From an uncultured Roseburia sp. (GTDB taxonomy: Bacteria; Bacillota; Clostridia; Lachnospirales; Lachnospiraceae), in the NCBI GenBank assembly GCA_945928585.1, contig CAMENQ010000121.1:1-7090 (forward strand): a stretch of DNA of 7,090 nt, in the 5' to 3' direction. Below, piece by piece: positions 1-6,286 of this stretch. The notes under the pieces were generated by a model. It was not told the origin of the DNA and ran no database searches. It saw only the letters and a program-made list of their open reading frames with translations. Positions within the stretch are counted from its first letter, which is position 1. Each line of letters begins with the position of its first letter. The position numbers and the translations under genes are program-made.

Positions 1-104
1 GTGTCTGAATTCTCAGCCACTTCCTCAAACAGACGGCCTCTGCTAAGAAGATAGCAGCAACACATCAATAAATTTCTAATTGCCTCCTCAATGCTTGTGC
101 ACAT
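1..104 (-). CDS. Small unrecognised ORF, partial, runs off left edge
   Basis: An open frame starts at ATG 104 on the minus strand and stays open for at least 34 codons to the window edge. It begins MCTSIEEAIRN and continues through a Cys-rich stretch (CCCYLL) to LSRGRLFEEVAENSD. An in-frame TAG lies just upstream, so the start can be no further than TTG 113. There is no good ribosome binding site: the nearest AGG is 12 bases from the ATG. The frame follows the ABC-F gene on the same strand, about 100 bases after its stop. Codons 4-27 align without gaps to an open frame in the left arm of the palindrome at 6403-6474, so this may be a translated fragment of a repeat family and not an independent gene. 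I do not recognise a function. Confidence 0.3.
   Translation of the reverse strand, partial: MCTSIEEAIRNLLMCCCYLLSRGRLFEEVAENSD
24..95 (-). repeat. Diverged copy of a palindrome-element segment
   Basis: Read on the minus strand, this 72-base segment aligns without gaps to plus-strand 6403-6474 inside the large palindrome, with 50 of 72 bases identical by hand count. The strongest blocks are AGCATTGAGGAG, AGAAATT and CTTAGCAGAGG. Similarity stops at both ends: the G-rich outer arm and the all-GC core of the palindrome are absent here. In the shared frame both copies read SIEE-x2-RN-x8/9-LSRG-x-L-x-E. This marks a dispersed repeat family or a shared short coding segment; the sequence alone does not decide which. 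Confidence 0.6.
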
Positions 105-207
105 AATATACAACTACCTGACCGTGTACGGCACCATAGAAGCCCGTTTTGAAGCTCAGGTACCGGCAGGGCGGAACTGTTAATGTTATTACGCTATGCG
201 GTACTTT

Positions 208-1851
208 TTATTCTTCACCGTCCTCATTTTCAGCAGTATATTCAGCTGCTGACTGGCGCTTTCTTGCCATTTCATCACTTTCAAGATATTCGTCATAAGT
301 AGTAATCTTATCTATAAGCTGTCCGTTTACAATTTCCATAATACGGTTTGCAGTAGTCTGTACAAACTGATGGTCATGGGAAGCAAATAAAACGACACCC
401 GGGAATTTGATAAGTCCGTTGTTCAATGCCGTTATGGACTCCATATCAAGGTGGTTTGTAGGCTCATCAAGGATAAGTACGTTTGCACCGATAATCATCA
501 TCTTAGAAAGCATTACACGTACCTTTTCACCACCGGAAAGAACCTTAACCTTTTTAAGTCCGTCGTCACCGGCAAATAACATTCTGCCAAGGAAACCTCT
601 TACATAAGGAGCATCTTTTATTTCGGAATACTGGGTAAGCCAGTCTACTATAGTGTCATCACAGTCAAAGTCCTTAGTATTATCCTTAGGGAAATATGCG
701 TTGGTAGTAGTTATACCCCATTTATAGGTACCTTCGTCAGGCTCCATTTCACCTGCAAGTATTTTAAACAGTGTAGTTTTTGCTATTTCATTTGAACCGA
801 CAAAAGCAATTTTATCTTCCCTGCCAACAATGAAGGAAATATTATCAAGTACCTTTACTCCGTCAACAGTCTTAGAAAGTCCTTCTACAGTAAGAACTTC
901 ATTGCCGATTTCACGGTTTGGTCTGAAATCAATATATGGGTATTTTCTGCTTGAAGGCTTTATCTCATCAAGTTCAATCTTCTCCAAAGCTTTTTTACGG
1001 GATGTAGCCTGCTTTGACTTTGAAGCGTTTGCAGAGAATCTCTGGATAAAATCCTGTAATTCTTTTATTTTTTCTTCTTTTTTCTTGTTTGCTTCCTTCA
1101 TCTGCTTTACAAGAAGCTGGCTTGACTCATACCAGAAATCGTAATTTCCTGCATACAGCTGGATTTTTGCGTAGTCTATATCAGCAGTATGAGTGCAGAC
1201 CTTGTTTAAAAAGTATCTGTCATGTGATACGACAATAACAGTGTTTTCAAAGTTTATAAGAAATTCCTCAAGCCATGCAATAGCGTCTAAATCAAGATGG
1301 TTTGTAGGCTCGTCCAAAAGGAGAATGTCAGGATTGCCAAAAAGAGCCTGGGCAAGTAATACTTTAACCTTCTCACTGCCTCTAAGCTCACTCATCTGTT
1401 TATAGTGAAGATCTGTGTCTATGCCAAGACCATTTAAAAGCGTGGCAGCATCAGACTCAGCTTCCCATCCGTTCATGGTAGCAAATTCACCTTCCAGCTC
1501 GCTTGCCTTTATGCCGTCTTCATCAGTGAAATCTTCTTTTGCATATAAGGCTTCTTTTTCCTTCATAATCTCATAAAGTCTTGCGTTTCCCATAATAACA
1601 GTATCAAGTACAGGATATTCATCATACTTAAAGTGATCCTGCTGGAGAAAGGAAAGTCTCTGCCCCGGAGTAATGACAACCTCGCCCTTTGTAGGCTCAA
1701 GCTGACCTGATAAAATTTTTAAAAAGGTAGACTTTCCGGCACCATTTGCACCGATAAGGCCATAGCAGTTGCCTTCTGTGAATTTTATGTTTACATCTTC
1801 AAATAAAGCTTTTTTACCTATTCTAAGTGTTACGTTATTTGCACTAATCAT
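208..1851 (-). CDS. ykpA: ABC-F family ATPase, YkpA/YbiT type
   Basis: This is a cytoplasmic twin-ATPase protein of the ABC-F class, with two nucleotide-binding domains, no membrane segments, and a charged linker at residues 241-300. ABC-F proteins act on the ribosome; some resolve stalls or protect against antibiotics. The VLDTVIMGN segment (81-89) and the FSANASKSKQATSRKKALEK linker (272-291) place it with YkpA/YbiT and not with the known resistance subgroups. Domain 1 has Walker A GANGAGKS (34-41), Walker B ILLLDEP (176-182) and H-loop His210. Domain 2 has LSGGE (438-442), Walker B LDEP (461-464) and His492. Two motifs are unusual: signature 1 is LRGSE (156-160) and Walker A 2 is GSNEIAKTT (352-360). 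I chose ATG 1851 (547 aa) because AGAAAGGA lies 8 bases upstream; an upstream ATG at 1902 would add 17 residues but has no such site. It is divergent from the GH13 gene, with no clear terminator downstream. Confidence 0.95.
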   Translation of the reverse strand: MISANNVTLRIGKKALFEDVNIKFTEGNCYGLIGANGAGKSTFLKILSGQLEPTKGEVVITPGQRLSFLQQDHFKYDEYPVLDTVIMGNARLYEIMKEKEALYAKEDFTDEDGIKASELEGEFATMNGWEAESDAATLLNGLGIDTDLHYKQMSELRGSEKVKVLLAQALFGNPDILLLDEPTNHLDLDAIAWLEEFLINFENTVIVVSHDRYFLNKVCTHTADIDYAKIQLYAGNYDFWYESSQLLVKQMKEANKKKEEKIKELQDFIQRFSANASKSKQATSRKKALEKIELDEIKPSSRKYPYIDFRPNREIGNEVLTVEGLSKTVDGVKVLDNISFIVGREDKIAFVGSNEIAKTTLFKILAGEMEPDEGTYKWGITTTNAYFPKDNTKDFDCDDTIVDWLTQYSEIKDAPYVRGFLGRMLFAGDDGLKKVKVLSGGEKVRVMLSKMMIIGANVLILDEPTNHLDMESITALNNGLIKFPGVVLFASHDHQFVQTTANRIMEIVNGQLIDKITTYDEYLESDEMARKRQSAAEYTAENEDGEE

Positions 1852-1873
1852 AATAAAAATCCTTTCTATGTCT

Positions 1874-1887
1874 CTGCCATATGGCAG
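1874..1887. other. 14-bp perfect palindrome in ABC-F leader
   Basis: CTGCCATATGGCAG is a perfect 14-base palindrome. It lies between the predicted ABC-F transcript start (about 1901) and the ribosome binding site (AGAAAGGA), so the mRNA could form a short hairpin or a protein dimer could bind the DNA. No regulator can be named. Confidence 0.5.
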
Positions 1888-1907
1888 TGATAATAAAACC
1901 AAACTTC

Positions 1908-1936
1908 ATTTTACTAGGAAAACCTGTTTTTGGCAA
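1908..1936 (-). promoter_or_regulatory. Predicted sigma-A promoter of the ABC-F gene
   Basis: On the minus strand, -35 TTGCCA (1936-1931) and -10 TAAAAT (1913-1908) are separated by exactly 17 bases, each one mismatch from consensus. The implied start near 1901 leaves a leader of about 50 bases. It is back to back with the GH13 promoter, with only 18 bases between the two -35 boxes. Confidence 0.65.
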
Positions 1937-1954
1937 GAGATTTATAAAAATGCC

Positions 1955-1983
1955 TTGTAAATAAAGAAAAATTCAGATATACT
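1955..1983 (+). promoter_or_regulatory. Predicted sigma-A promoter of the GH13-TraX-HAD unit
   Basis: -35 TTGTAA (1955-1960), a 17-base spacer and -10 TATACT (1978-1983). The implied start near 1990 gives a leader of about 40 bases before the GH13 ATG. The two boxes and spacer length are the same as in the M16C peptidase promoter at 6676-6704. Confidence 0.65.
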
Positions 1984-2029
1984 AATAGTATGTTTGCAAT
2001 GAAACGTTAAAAGGAAGGCAGGAAAATAT

Positions 2030-4084
2030 ATGATTATGGCAACACAAGACAGAATATCTATTATGGAAGGACGCGGGAAATTGTTGCCATTTGGCGCTTC
2101 GGTATGTATGGGCGGTGCAAATTTCTCTTTCCCTACAGGTGAGAAACTTGAGAAAATAAAGATTCATTCACATATTCCTCCTTATGATACAAGAGCTGAG
2201 CTTGATATATCCGATTACAAGACGGCAAATATTTATTCATTTGCATTAAACGGTTTCTTCAGAACTAATACACCATATACCCTTTGGAGTGATGACAGAC
2301 AGATAAGGGATGATTATGCCAAAATAGTTATTGGAAACAGTGAGTTTGGTGAAAAAAGAGGAGAACCGGTAAAATACGGCATATACCGCGATAACGAATA
2401 TAACTGGAAGGATGACAGAAAGCCGAATCATTCTTATGAGGACAGCTTTATATACAGACTTCATGTAAGAGGTTTTACAAAACACAAATCTTCAGGAGTT
2501 AAGAATAAAGGAACCTTTGCAGGTATAGTGGAGAAAATAGATTACCTTAAAGACTTGGGAGTGACGGCAGTGGAACTGCTGCCGGCTTATGAGTTTGACG
2601 AATATATAGATGACGGTACTGATACAGGAAAAATAAATTACTGGGGCTATGGAAATGCCCATTATTTTGCACCTAAAGAGGGATATAGTTCAAAAAAAGG
2701 CATTGGACAGGTAAATGAGTTTAAATATATGGTAAATGAACTCCATAAGGCAGACATAGAGGTTATAATGGACTTTTATTTCGTGCCTGATACAAATCCG
2801 TTTCTTATAATAGACTGTCTCAGACACTGGGTGTTAGAGTATCATATAGACGGAGTACATGTAAATATGGAAGTAGTGCCTGTGGAGATGATTAAGGAAG
2901 ATCCTATACTGGCATCTGTGAAAATATTTGCAGATATGTGGGATGTGGTAGACAGGTTTAAGAGTAAAGGCTCAGGAGCAAATAAAAATCTTGCCATATT
3001 TAATGATGATTTTATGGTCAATGTAAGGCGTTTTATAAAAAGTGATGAAGGACAGACATACGGACTTGCTGATAAATTAAAGCGAAATCCGGAGGGCTGT
3101 GGTGTTATAAATTATATAGCTAATCATTATTCGTTTACACTTATGGACTCAGTGTCTTATGACAGAAAGCATAATGAGGATAATGGAGAAAATAATAAAG
3201 ACGGAACCGATTATAACTATAGCTGGAACTGTGGCATAGAGGGGCCTACGAAAAAAAGAAAAATAAAAAGCTTAAGGTTAAAGCAGATAAAAAATGCACT
3301 TACAATACTTTTTTTAAGCCAGGGCACACCTATGATATATGCGGGAGATGAGATGGGAAGAAGCCGTAAAGGCAACAATAATCCGTATTGTCAGGACAAT
3401 GATACAACATGGATAAACTGGAAACTGCTTGACACAAACAGGGAAATCTATAATTATGTAAAGGAACTTGTAAAGTATAGAAAACGTCACAGAGTGCTTC
3501 ATATGAAGGAGCAGCCAAAGGGTATAGATTATCTTTCCACAGGGATTCCTGACATATCATTTCATGGTGTGGAACCGTGGAGGACAGATTTTTCATATGG
3601 CTCAAGGCAGCTTGCCGTAATGCATAACGGTGCATACGGTGAAAATGAAAACAGTATATATGTAGCTATGAATGCATACTGGGAGGATGTTATTTTTAAT
3701 GTACCGGAAGCATCCATAGATGGAAGATGGAAATATGTTATGTCTACAGAGCAGCTTCCTGAGATGACGGAAGAAGCGAATAATTCACAGAATCTTCTTA
3801 AGATGACGGAAGAAGCGAATAACTCACAAAATCTTCTTAAGATGACGGATGAAAAAAATAATTCAGCGTATGACATAAAGAAAGATAAAATAAGAAAGCT
3901 GAGAGTTCCGGCAAGAAGTATAGTCATACTTGAAGAAGAAAAAATTATACCGGAGAACAAAAGCAAAGCAGAAAATGAAACACATAAAAATACAAAGAAA
4001 AATTTGGTAAAAAATAGTATAACTGCAGAATCAGACAAGACTATGGAAAACAGGATGGACAATAAAAATGCTGTTACAAAGTGA
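2030..4084 (+). CDS. GlgX/isoamylase-like GH13 protein, catalytic residues lost
   Basis: This 684-residue protein is close to glycogen-debranching GlgX in overall plan. It has an N-terminal CBM48-like region (about 14-105), a GH13 barrel (about 138-480, with IYRLHVRGFT, NYWGYGNAHYFAPKEGYSS and GTPMIYAGDEMGR...GNNNPYCQDND) and a C-terminal beta domain ending at RSIVIL (629-634). The active-site motifs are broken. Region I is D248FYFVP, lacking the usual Asn-His. Region II is DGVHVN with Asn279 where the Asp nucleophile belongs. Region III is FADMWD with Asp302 instead of Glu. Region IV is NHY with Tyr367 instead of Asp. A loop of roughly 45-50 residues usual between regions I and II is missing. 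The frame has no stops or shifts, so a non-catalytic role (glycan binding or regulation) is more likely than decay. A 13-residue repeat and a Lys/Asn-rich tail follow residue 578. AGGA lies 6 bases before ATG 2030. The gene overlaps traX by 17 bases. Confidence 0.88.
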   Translation: MIMATQDRISIMEGRGKLLPFGASVCMGGANFSFPTGEKLEKIKIHSHIPPYDTRAELDISDYKTANIYSFALNGFFRTNTPYTLWSDDRQIRDDYAKIVIGNSEFGEKRGEPVKYGIYRDNEYNWKDDRKPNHSYEDSFIYRLHVRGFTKHKSSGVKNKGTFAGIVEKIDYLKDLGVTAVELLPAYEFDEYIDDGTDTGKINYWGYGNAHYFAPKEGYSSKKGIGQVNEFKYMVNELHKADIEVIMDFYFVPDTNPFLIIDCLRHWVLEYHIDGVHVNMEVVPVEMIKEDPILASVKIFADMWDVVDRFKSKGSGANKNLAIFNDDFMVNVRRFIKSDEGQTYGLADKLKRNPEGCGVINYIANHYSFTLMDSVSYDRKHNEDNGENNKDGTDYNYSWNCGIEGPTKKRKIKSLRLKQIKNALTILFLSQGTPMIYAGDEMGRSRKGNNNPYCQDNDTTWINWKLLDTNREIYNYVKELVKYRKRHRVLHMKEQPKGIDYLSTGIPDISFHGVEPWRTDFSYGSRQLAVMHNGAYGENENSIYVAMNAYWEDVIFNVPEASIDGRWKYVMSTEQLPEMTEEANNSQNLLKMTEEANNSQNLLKMTDEKNNSAYDIKKDKIRKLRVPARSIVILEEEKIIPENKSKAENETHKNTKKNLVKNSITAESDKTMENRMDNKNAVTK
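3764..3865 (+). repeat. 39-bp in-frame tandem repeat in the GH13 gene
   Basis: Units at 3764-3802 and 3803-3841 each encode MTEEANNSQNLLK and differ at only two bases, both silent. A third partial unit at 3842-3865 encodes MTDEKNNS and is more diverged. The repeat lies in the C-terminal beta domain, just before the last strand, and reads as an acidic, Asn-rich surface loop. The near identity of the first two units points to recent duplication and possible length variation between strains. Confidence 0.9.
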
Positions 4085-4808
4085 TTTTATACGCAGATAC
4101 GGATTAAGTGGCAACACCTTAAAAATCCTGGCGCTGATTATAATGATTGTGGATCATGTGGGAGCCGTGCTGCTTCCACAGTACAGGATATTAAGGTACA
4201 TAGGAAGGTTAGCTTTTCCTATATACTGTTTTCTTATAACAGAGGGTGTTATACACACAAAAAACATATACAGATATGGCATAAGACTTCTTGAATTTGC
4301 ATTTATATCGGAACTGCCCTTTGACCTTGCCATACATGGAAAGCTTTTGGAGTTTACAGACCAAAATGTTTTTTTTACATTATTCATAGGTATGGTTGTA
4401 GTATATATTACACGTGTTATGGATGAGACAAAGGGGCTTATGGCATTTATGGCCGGAATGGGCATTGCCCTTTTAATGAAAGTGGATTACTCTGCATATG
4501 GCATTATAATGATATACTGTTTTTACAAGTTCAGGGAAAATCCGTTATGGATGCTTATATCCATAGGAATAACAAACTATATTATGGGCATTGGAGGAAC
4601 CGGCTCCCAAAAGTATGCAGTATTTGCAATGATTCCTATTTTCCTTTATTCCGGTAAAAAGTCCTATAGGGAAAAAGAATTATTGACAGATAATACAAAT
4701 AATTCAGACGGCAGCGTAAAATCAGTAGGTGAAATACTTTTACAGTATGGATTTTATGCAGCATACCCTATTCATTTAATTATTTTGTACCTTATAAAAA
4801 ACATTTAA
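4068..4808 (+). CDS. TraX-family polytopic membrane protein
   Basis: This 246-residue integral membrane protein belongs to the TraX family, named after the F-plasmid protein needed for N-acetylation of F pilin. Seen motifs are GNTLKILALIIMIVDHVGAVLL-like helix 1 with Asp29-His30, GRLAFPIYCFLITEG (46-60), ELPFDLA (82-88), QNVFFTL (99-105) and a C-terminal YPIHLIIL (233-240). About seven to eight hydrophobic segments are visible, with a hydrophilic loop at about 197-218. No conjugation gene is nearby, so a pilin role is not supported; chromosomal Firmicute members are of unknown function, and an acyl-transfer role is only inference. The start at 4068 lies inside the end of the GH13 gene (17-base overlap, +1 frame) with only a weak AGGA 12 bases upstream, which suggests translational coupling. 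Confidence 0.9.
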   Translation: MLLQSDFIRRYGLSGNTLKILALIIMIVDHVGAVLLPQYRILRYIGRLAFPIYCFLITEGVIHTKNIYRYGIRLLEFAFISELPFDLAIHGKLLEFTDQNVFFTLFIGMVVVYITRVMDETKGLMAFMAGMGIALLMKVDYSAYGIIMIYCFYKFRENPLWMLISIGITNYIMGIGGTGSQKYAVFAMIPIFLYSGKKSYREKELLTDNTNNSDGSVKSVGEILLQYGFYAAYPIHLIILYLIKNI

Positions 4809-4914
4809 AATAACGGCTGTTTGTGCCAAAGCATCACAAAGCATCTATGCCGGCAGACGCAAAATTGAGATTTGCATCGTTTCGCCGCGTAAAACGCTTG
4901 GAATGAGGATTATT

Positions 4915-5589
4915 ATGATGGATGGAATTATATTTGATATGGATGGCGTCTTGATAGATACCGAAAAAATGTATATGGATTGCTGGCTTACTGTTGGAAG
5001 AGAGCTGAATATGGATATACAGCTTGTAGATGAAATGGTTCACAGATGTATAGGTCTGTCTGTAGAGGATACAAAGCAGATTTGCGAAAAAATGCTTGAA
5101 GGCAGAATTTCATATGAAGAAGCCATAAAAAGAGTACGTGACACTTTCAAAAGAAAAAGAATACAGGAGGGAATACCCGTAAAGCCGGGAGCATATATGC
5201 TTCTGGAATATCTTAAAACAAACCATATACCGGTGGGACTAGCCTCATCCACCTCATATCATACCATAGTGGAGGAACTTACCGAACTTAAGATGATAAA
5301 CTATTTTAAGGTAATAGTAGGAGGAGACATGGTAAGCAGAGGAAAACCGTCACCGGAGGTTTATGAAAAAGCATGTAAGGAGCTTAAGCTTATTCCTGAA
5401 AAAACCATTGCCATAGAGGACAGTTTAAATGGTCTTAAGGCAGCAAAGGGAGCAGGTTTAAAAACAATTATGGTTCCCGATATTCTGCCTTATACAGAAA
5501 ATCTGGAACCATATGTCGACGAACATTTTGATAATCTTAAAGGTATACAGGAAGCATTAAGTGGCGGTGAACTACTTTGCAATCTGTAA
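4915..5589 (+). CDS. HAD-superfamily hydrolase, beta-phosphoglucomutase-like
   Basis: This 224-residue cytoplasmic enzyme is of the HAD subfamily IA type, with a helical cap between core motifs. Motif I is FDMDGVLIDT with nucleophile Asp8 and acid/base Asp10; motif II is LASSTS (Ser111/112); motif III is Lys144 in RGKPSPEVY; motif IV is IEDS (Glu168-Asp169) followed by the LNGLKAAKGAG loop. Relatives are sugar-phosphate phosphatases or beta-phosphoglucomutases; the substrate cannot be read from the sequence. I chose ATG 4915 because GAGGA (4905-4909) ends 5 bases upstream and the N-terminus then matches the usual family length; ATG 4918 is nearly as good, and ATG 4903 overlaps the binding site. 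It follows traX after about 106 bases without a convincing terminator, so it may be cotranscribed. A sugar-phosphate role would fit beside a GlgX-like gene. Its 3' end overlaps bioY by 18 bases, tail to tail. Confidence 0.92.
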   Translation: MMDGIIFDMDGVLIDTEKMYMDCWLTVGRELNMDIQLVDEMVHRCIGLSVEDTKQICEKMLEGRISYEEAIKRVRDTFKRKRIQEGIPVKPGAYMLLEYLKTNHIPVGLASSTSYHTIVEELTELKMINYFKVIVGGDMVSRGKPSPEVYEKACKELKLIPEKTIAIEDSLNGLKAAKGAGLKTIMVPDILPYTENLEPYVDEHFDNLKGIQEALSGGELLCNL

Positions 5590-6135
5590 TACCTGTATTT
5601 TTGAGGCTGCAAGTGCCTTTCTGACGGAAAAAGCCATAAAATAAGCAATAACCATGGAAAGAATATCCTTTGGAAGATATGGTAGGGAAACAGCCGAAGC
5701 AGCCGGCCATATCTTCATATCCATAATAAGGCCAAACTGTATTACACCTGCAACATGGCATAAAATAAGTCCTGCTAACGGCAATAATATCTTTAAAATA
5801 ATATTCTTACATTCAAGTGATAATCCGCAAAGGAACCCAATAAATAAAAATCCCCAGATAAAGCCTCCGGTCATTCCAAAGAGAACAGAAGGACCTCCTG
5901 CAAAGCCATTATACACAGGAACACCTGCAAGCCCTAAAAGAATGTAAATAGCAACTGCAACAGTACCATTTTTCTTCCCCAGCATAAAACCAAGAAAAGC
6001 CATGGCAAAAGTCTGCAAAGTAGCCGGAACCCCAAGAATCTGAAAACCTATAGGAAGTGCTGATATAACAGCCGCAATAGCCGTAAACATACCTATAAGT
6101 ACAATAGTTACAGTTTTGTTTTTTGTCTCATTCAT
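5572..6135 (-). CDS. bioY: BioY, substrate-binding protein of a biotin ECF transporter
   Basis: BioY is the membrane S-component that captures biotin; it usually works with the shared EcfA/EcfA'/EcfT energizing module, which is not in this window. The protein has about six hydrophobic helices and the family motifs GVPATLQTFAM, YILLGLAGVPVYNGFAGG, GMTGGFIWGF and LPYLPKD. I chose ATG 6135 (187 aa, MNETKNKTV), because AGAAAGG (6143-6149) lies 7 bases upstream; the ATG at 6141 is only 1 base from that site and unlikely to be used. The gene is monocistronic and its stop lies inside the end of the HAD gene. A BirA-type operator overlapping the promoters indicates repression when biotin is plentiful. 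Length and motifs are normal. Confidence 0.95.
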   Translation of the reverse strand: MNETKNKTVTIVLIGMFTAIAAVISALPIGFQILGVPATLQTFAMAFLGFMLGKKNGTVAVAIYILLGLAGVPVYNGFAGGPSVLFGMTGGFIWGFLFIGFLCGLSLECKNIILKILLPLAGLILCHVAGVIQFGLIMDMKIWPAASAVSLPYLPKDILSMVIAYFMAFSVRKALAASKIQVLQIAK

Positions 6136-6149
6136 AAACATGCCTTTCT

Positions 6150-6188
6150 GAATATGTACTGATTTTATATGAAAATCAGTATATATTC
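6150..6188 (-). other. Long hairpin in bioY leader, next to the RBS
   Basis: The arms 6150-6166 and 6172-6188 are complementary over 17 positions with one mismatch (6156/6182), around a 5-base loop; the inner ACTGATTTT/AAAATCAGT is perfect. On the bioY mRNA the stem ends directly at the AGAAAGG binding site. It has no U-run after it, so it is not an intrinsic terminator. It may stabilise the mRNA 5' end, tune initiation, or be a protein-binding site. Confidence 0.7.
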
Positions 6189-6199
6189 TTTAAATAAAA

Positions 6200-6227
6200 A
6201 ATGTATAAAATATAAAAAAATTGTCAA
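6200..6227 (-). promoter_or_regulatory. Candidate second bioY promoter (P2)
   Basis: -35 TTGACA (6227-6222) is consensus, and a weak -10 TACATT (6205-6200) follows after 16 bases. The -35 lies inside the downstream half of the BirA-type operator, so it could be an operator coincidence and not a working promoter. Confidence 0.35.
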
Positions 6228-6253
6228 CCTGATAGAAACTTATGGGTGACAAT
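6220..6253 (-). promoter_or_regulatory. BirA-type biotin operator of bioY
   Basis: Two inverted 10-base half-sites, ATTGTCAACC (6220-6229) and GGGTGACAAT (6244-6253), are separated by 14 bases and match in 9 of 10 positions. This fits the known BirA pattern of a TTGTNAACC half, a spacer of about 14-16, and GGTTNACAA. The operator covers the predicted start of promoter P1 and the -35 of P2, the position expected for biotinyl-AMP-dependent BirA repression. Its place directly upstream of bioY strongly supports the call. Confidence 0.8.
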
Positions 6254-6257
6254 GAAT

Positions 6258-6286
6258 AATATAAACCATCATAAAAGGATTGTCAA
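6258..6286 (-). promoter_or_regulatory. Predicted main bioY promoter (P1)
   Basis: -35 TTGACA (6286-6281), a 17-base spacer and -10 TATATT (6263-6258). The implied start near 6251 falls inside the BirA-type operator. The -35 itself sits in a further half-site-like GGTTGACAAT (6279-6288). The leader would be about 115 bases and contain the 6150-6188 hairpin. Confidence 0.65.

Noticed and set aside
150..207. Intrinsic terminator after the ABC-F gene
   Set aside because: The only stem is a short CGC/GCG around 192-200, and no T-run follows it on the gene's strand.
3562..4062. 166-codon open frame antisense to the GH13 gene
   Set aside because: It lies wholly opposite a well-supported gene, its repeated peptide is the mirror of the tandem repeat, and the hydrophobic look comes from Lys/Asn/Glu codons read in reverse.
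2030..4084. GH13 gene as a decaying pseudogene
   Set aside because: The frame is intact over 684 codons, with good promoter and RBS and strong retention of scaffold motifs. Loss of activity without loss of the frame fits a pseudoenzyme better.
4068..4808. TraX as evidence of a conjugative element
   Set aside because: No relaxase, type IV secretion or pilin gene is nearby, and chromosomal TraX-family genes are common in Firmicutes.
4828..4847. Direct repeat AAAGCATC twice with 10-base spacing between traX and the HAD gene
   Set aside because: Only two short copies and no link to a promoter or known regulator motif.
4850..4900. Terminator or promoter between traX and the HAD gene
   Set aside because: Only 4-5 bp stems (for example CGTTT/AAACG) without a U-run, and no -35/-10 pair with proper spacing.
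5654..5947. 97-codon plus-strand frame opposite bioY
   Set aside because: bioY on the other strand has clear family motifs, start and regulation, so this is its shadow.
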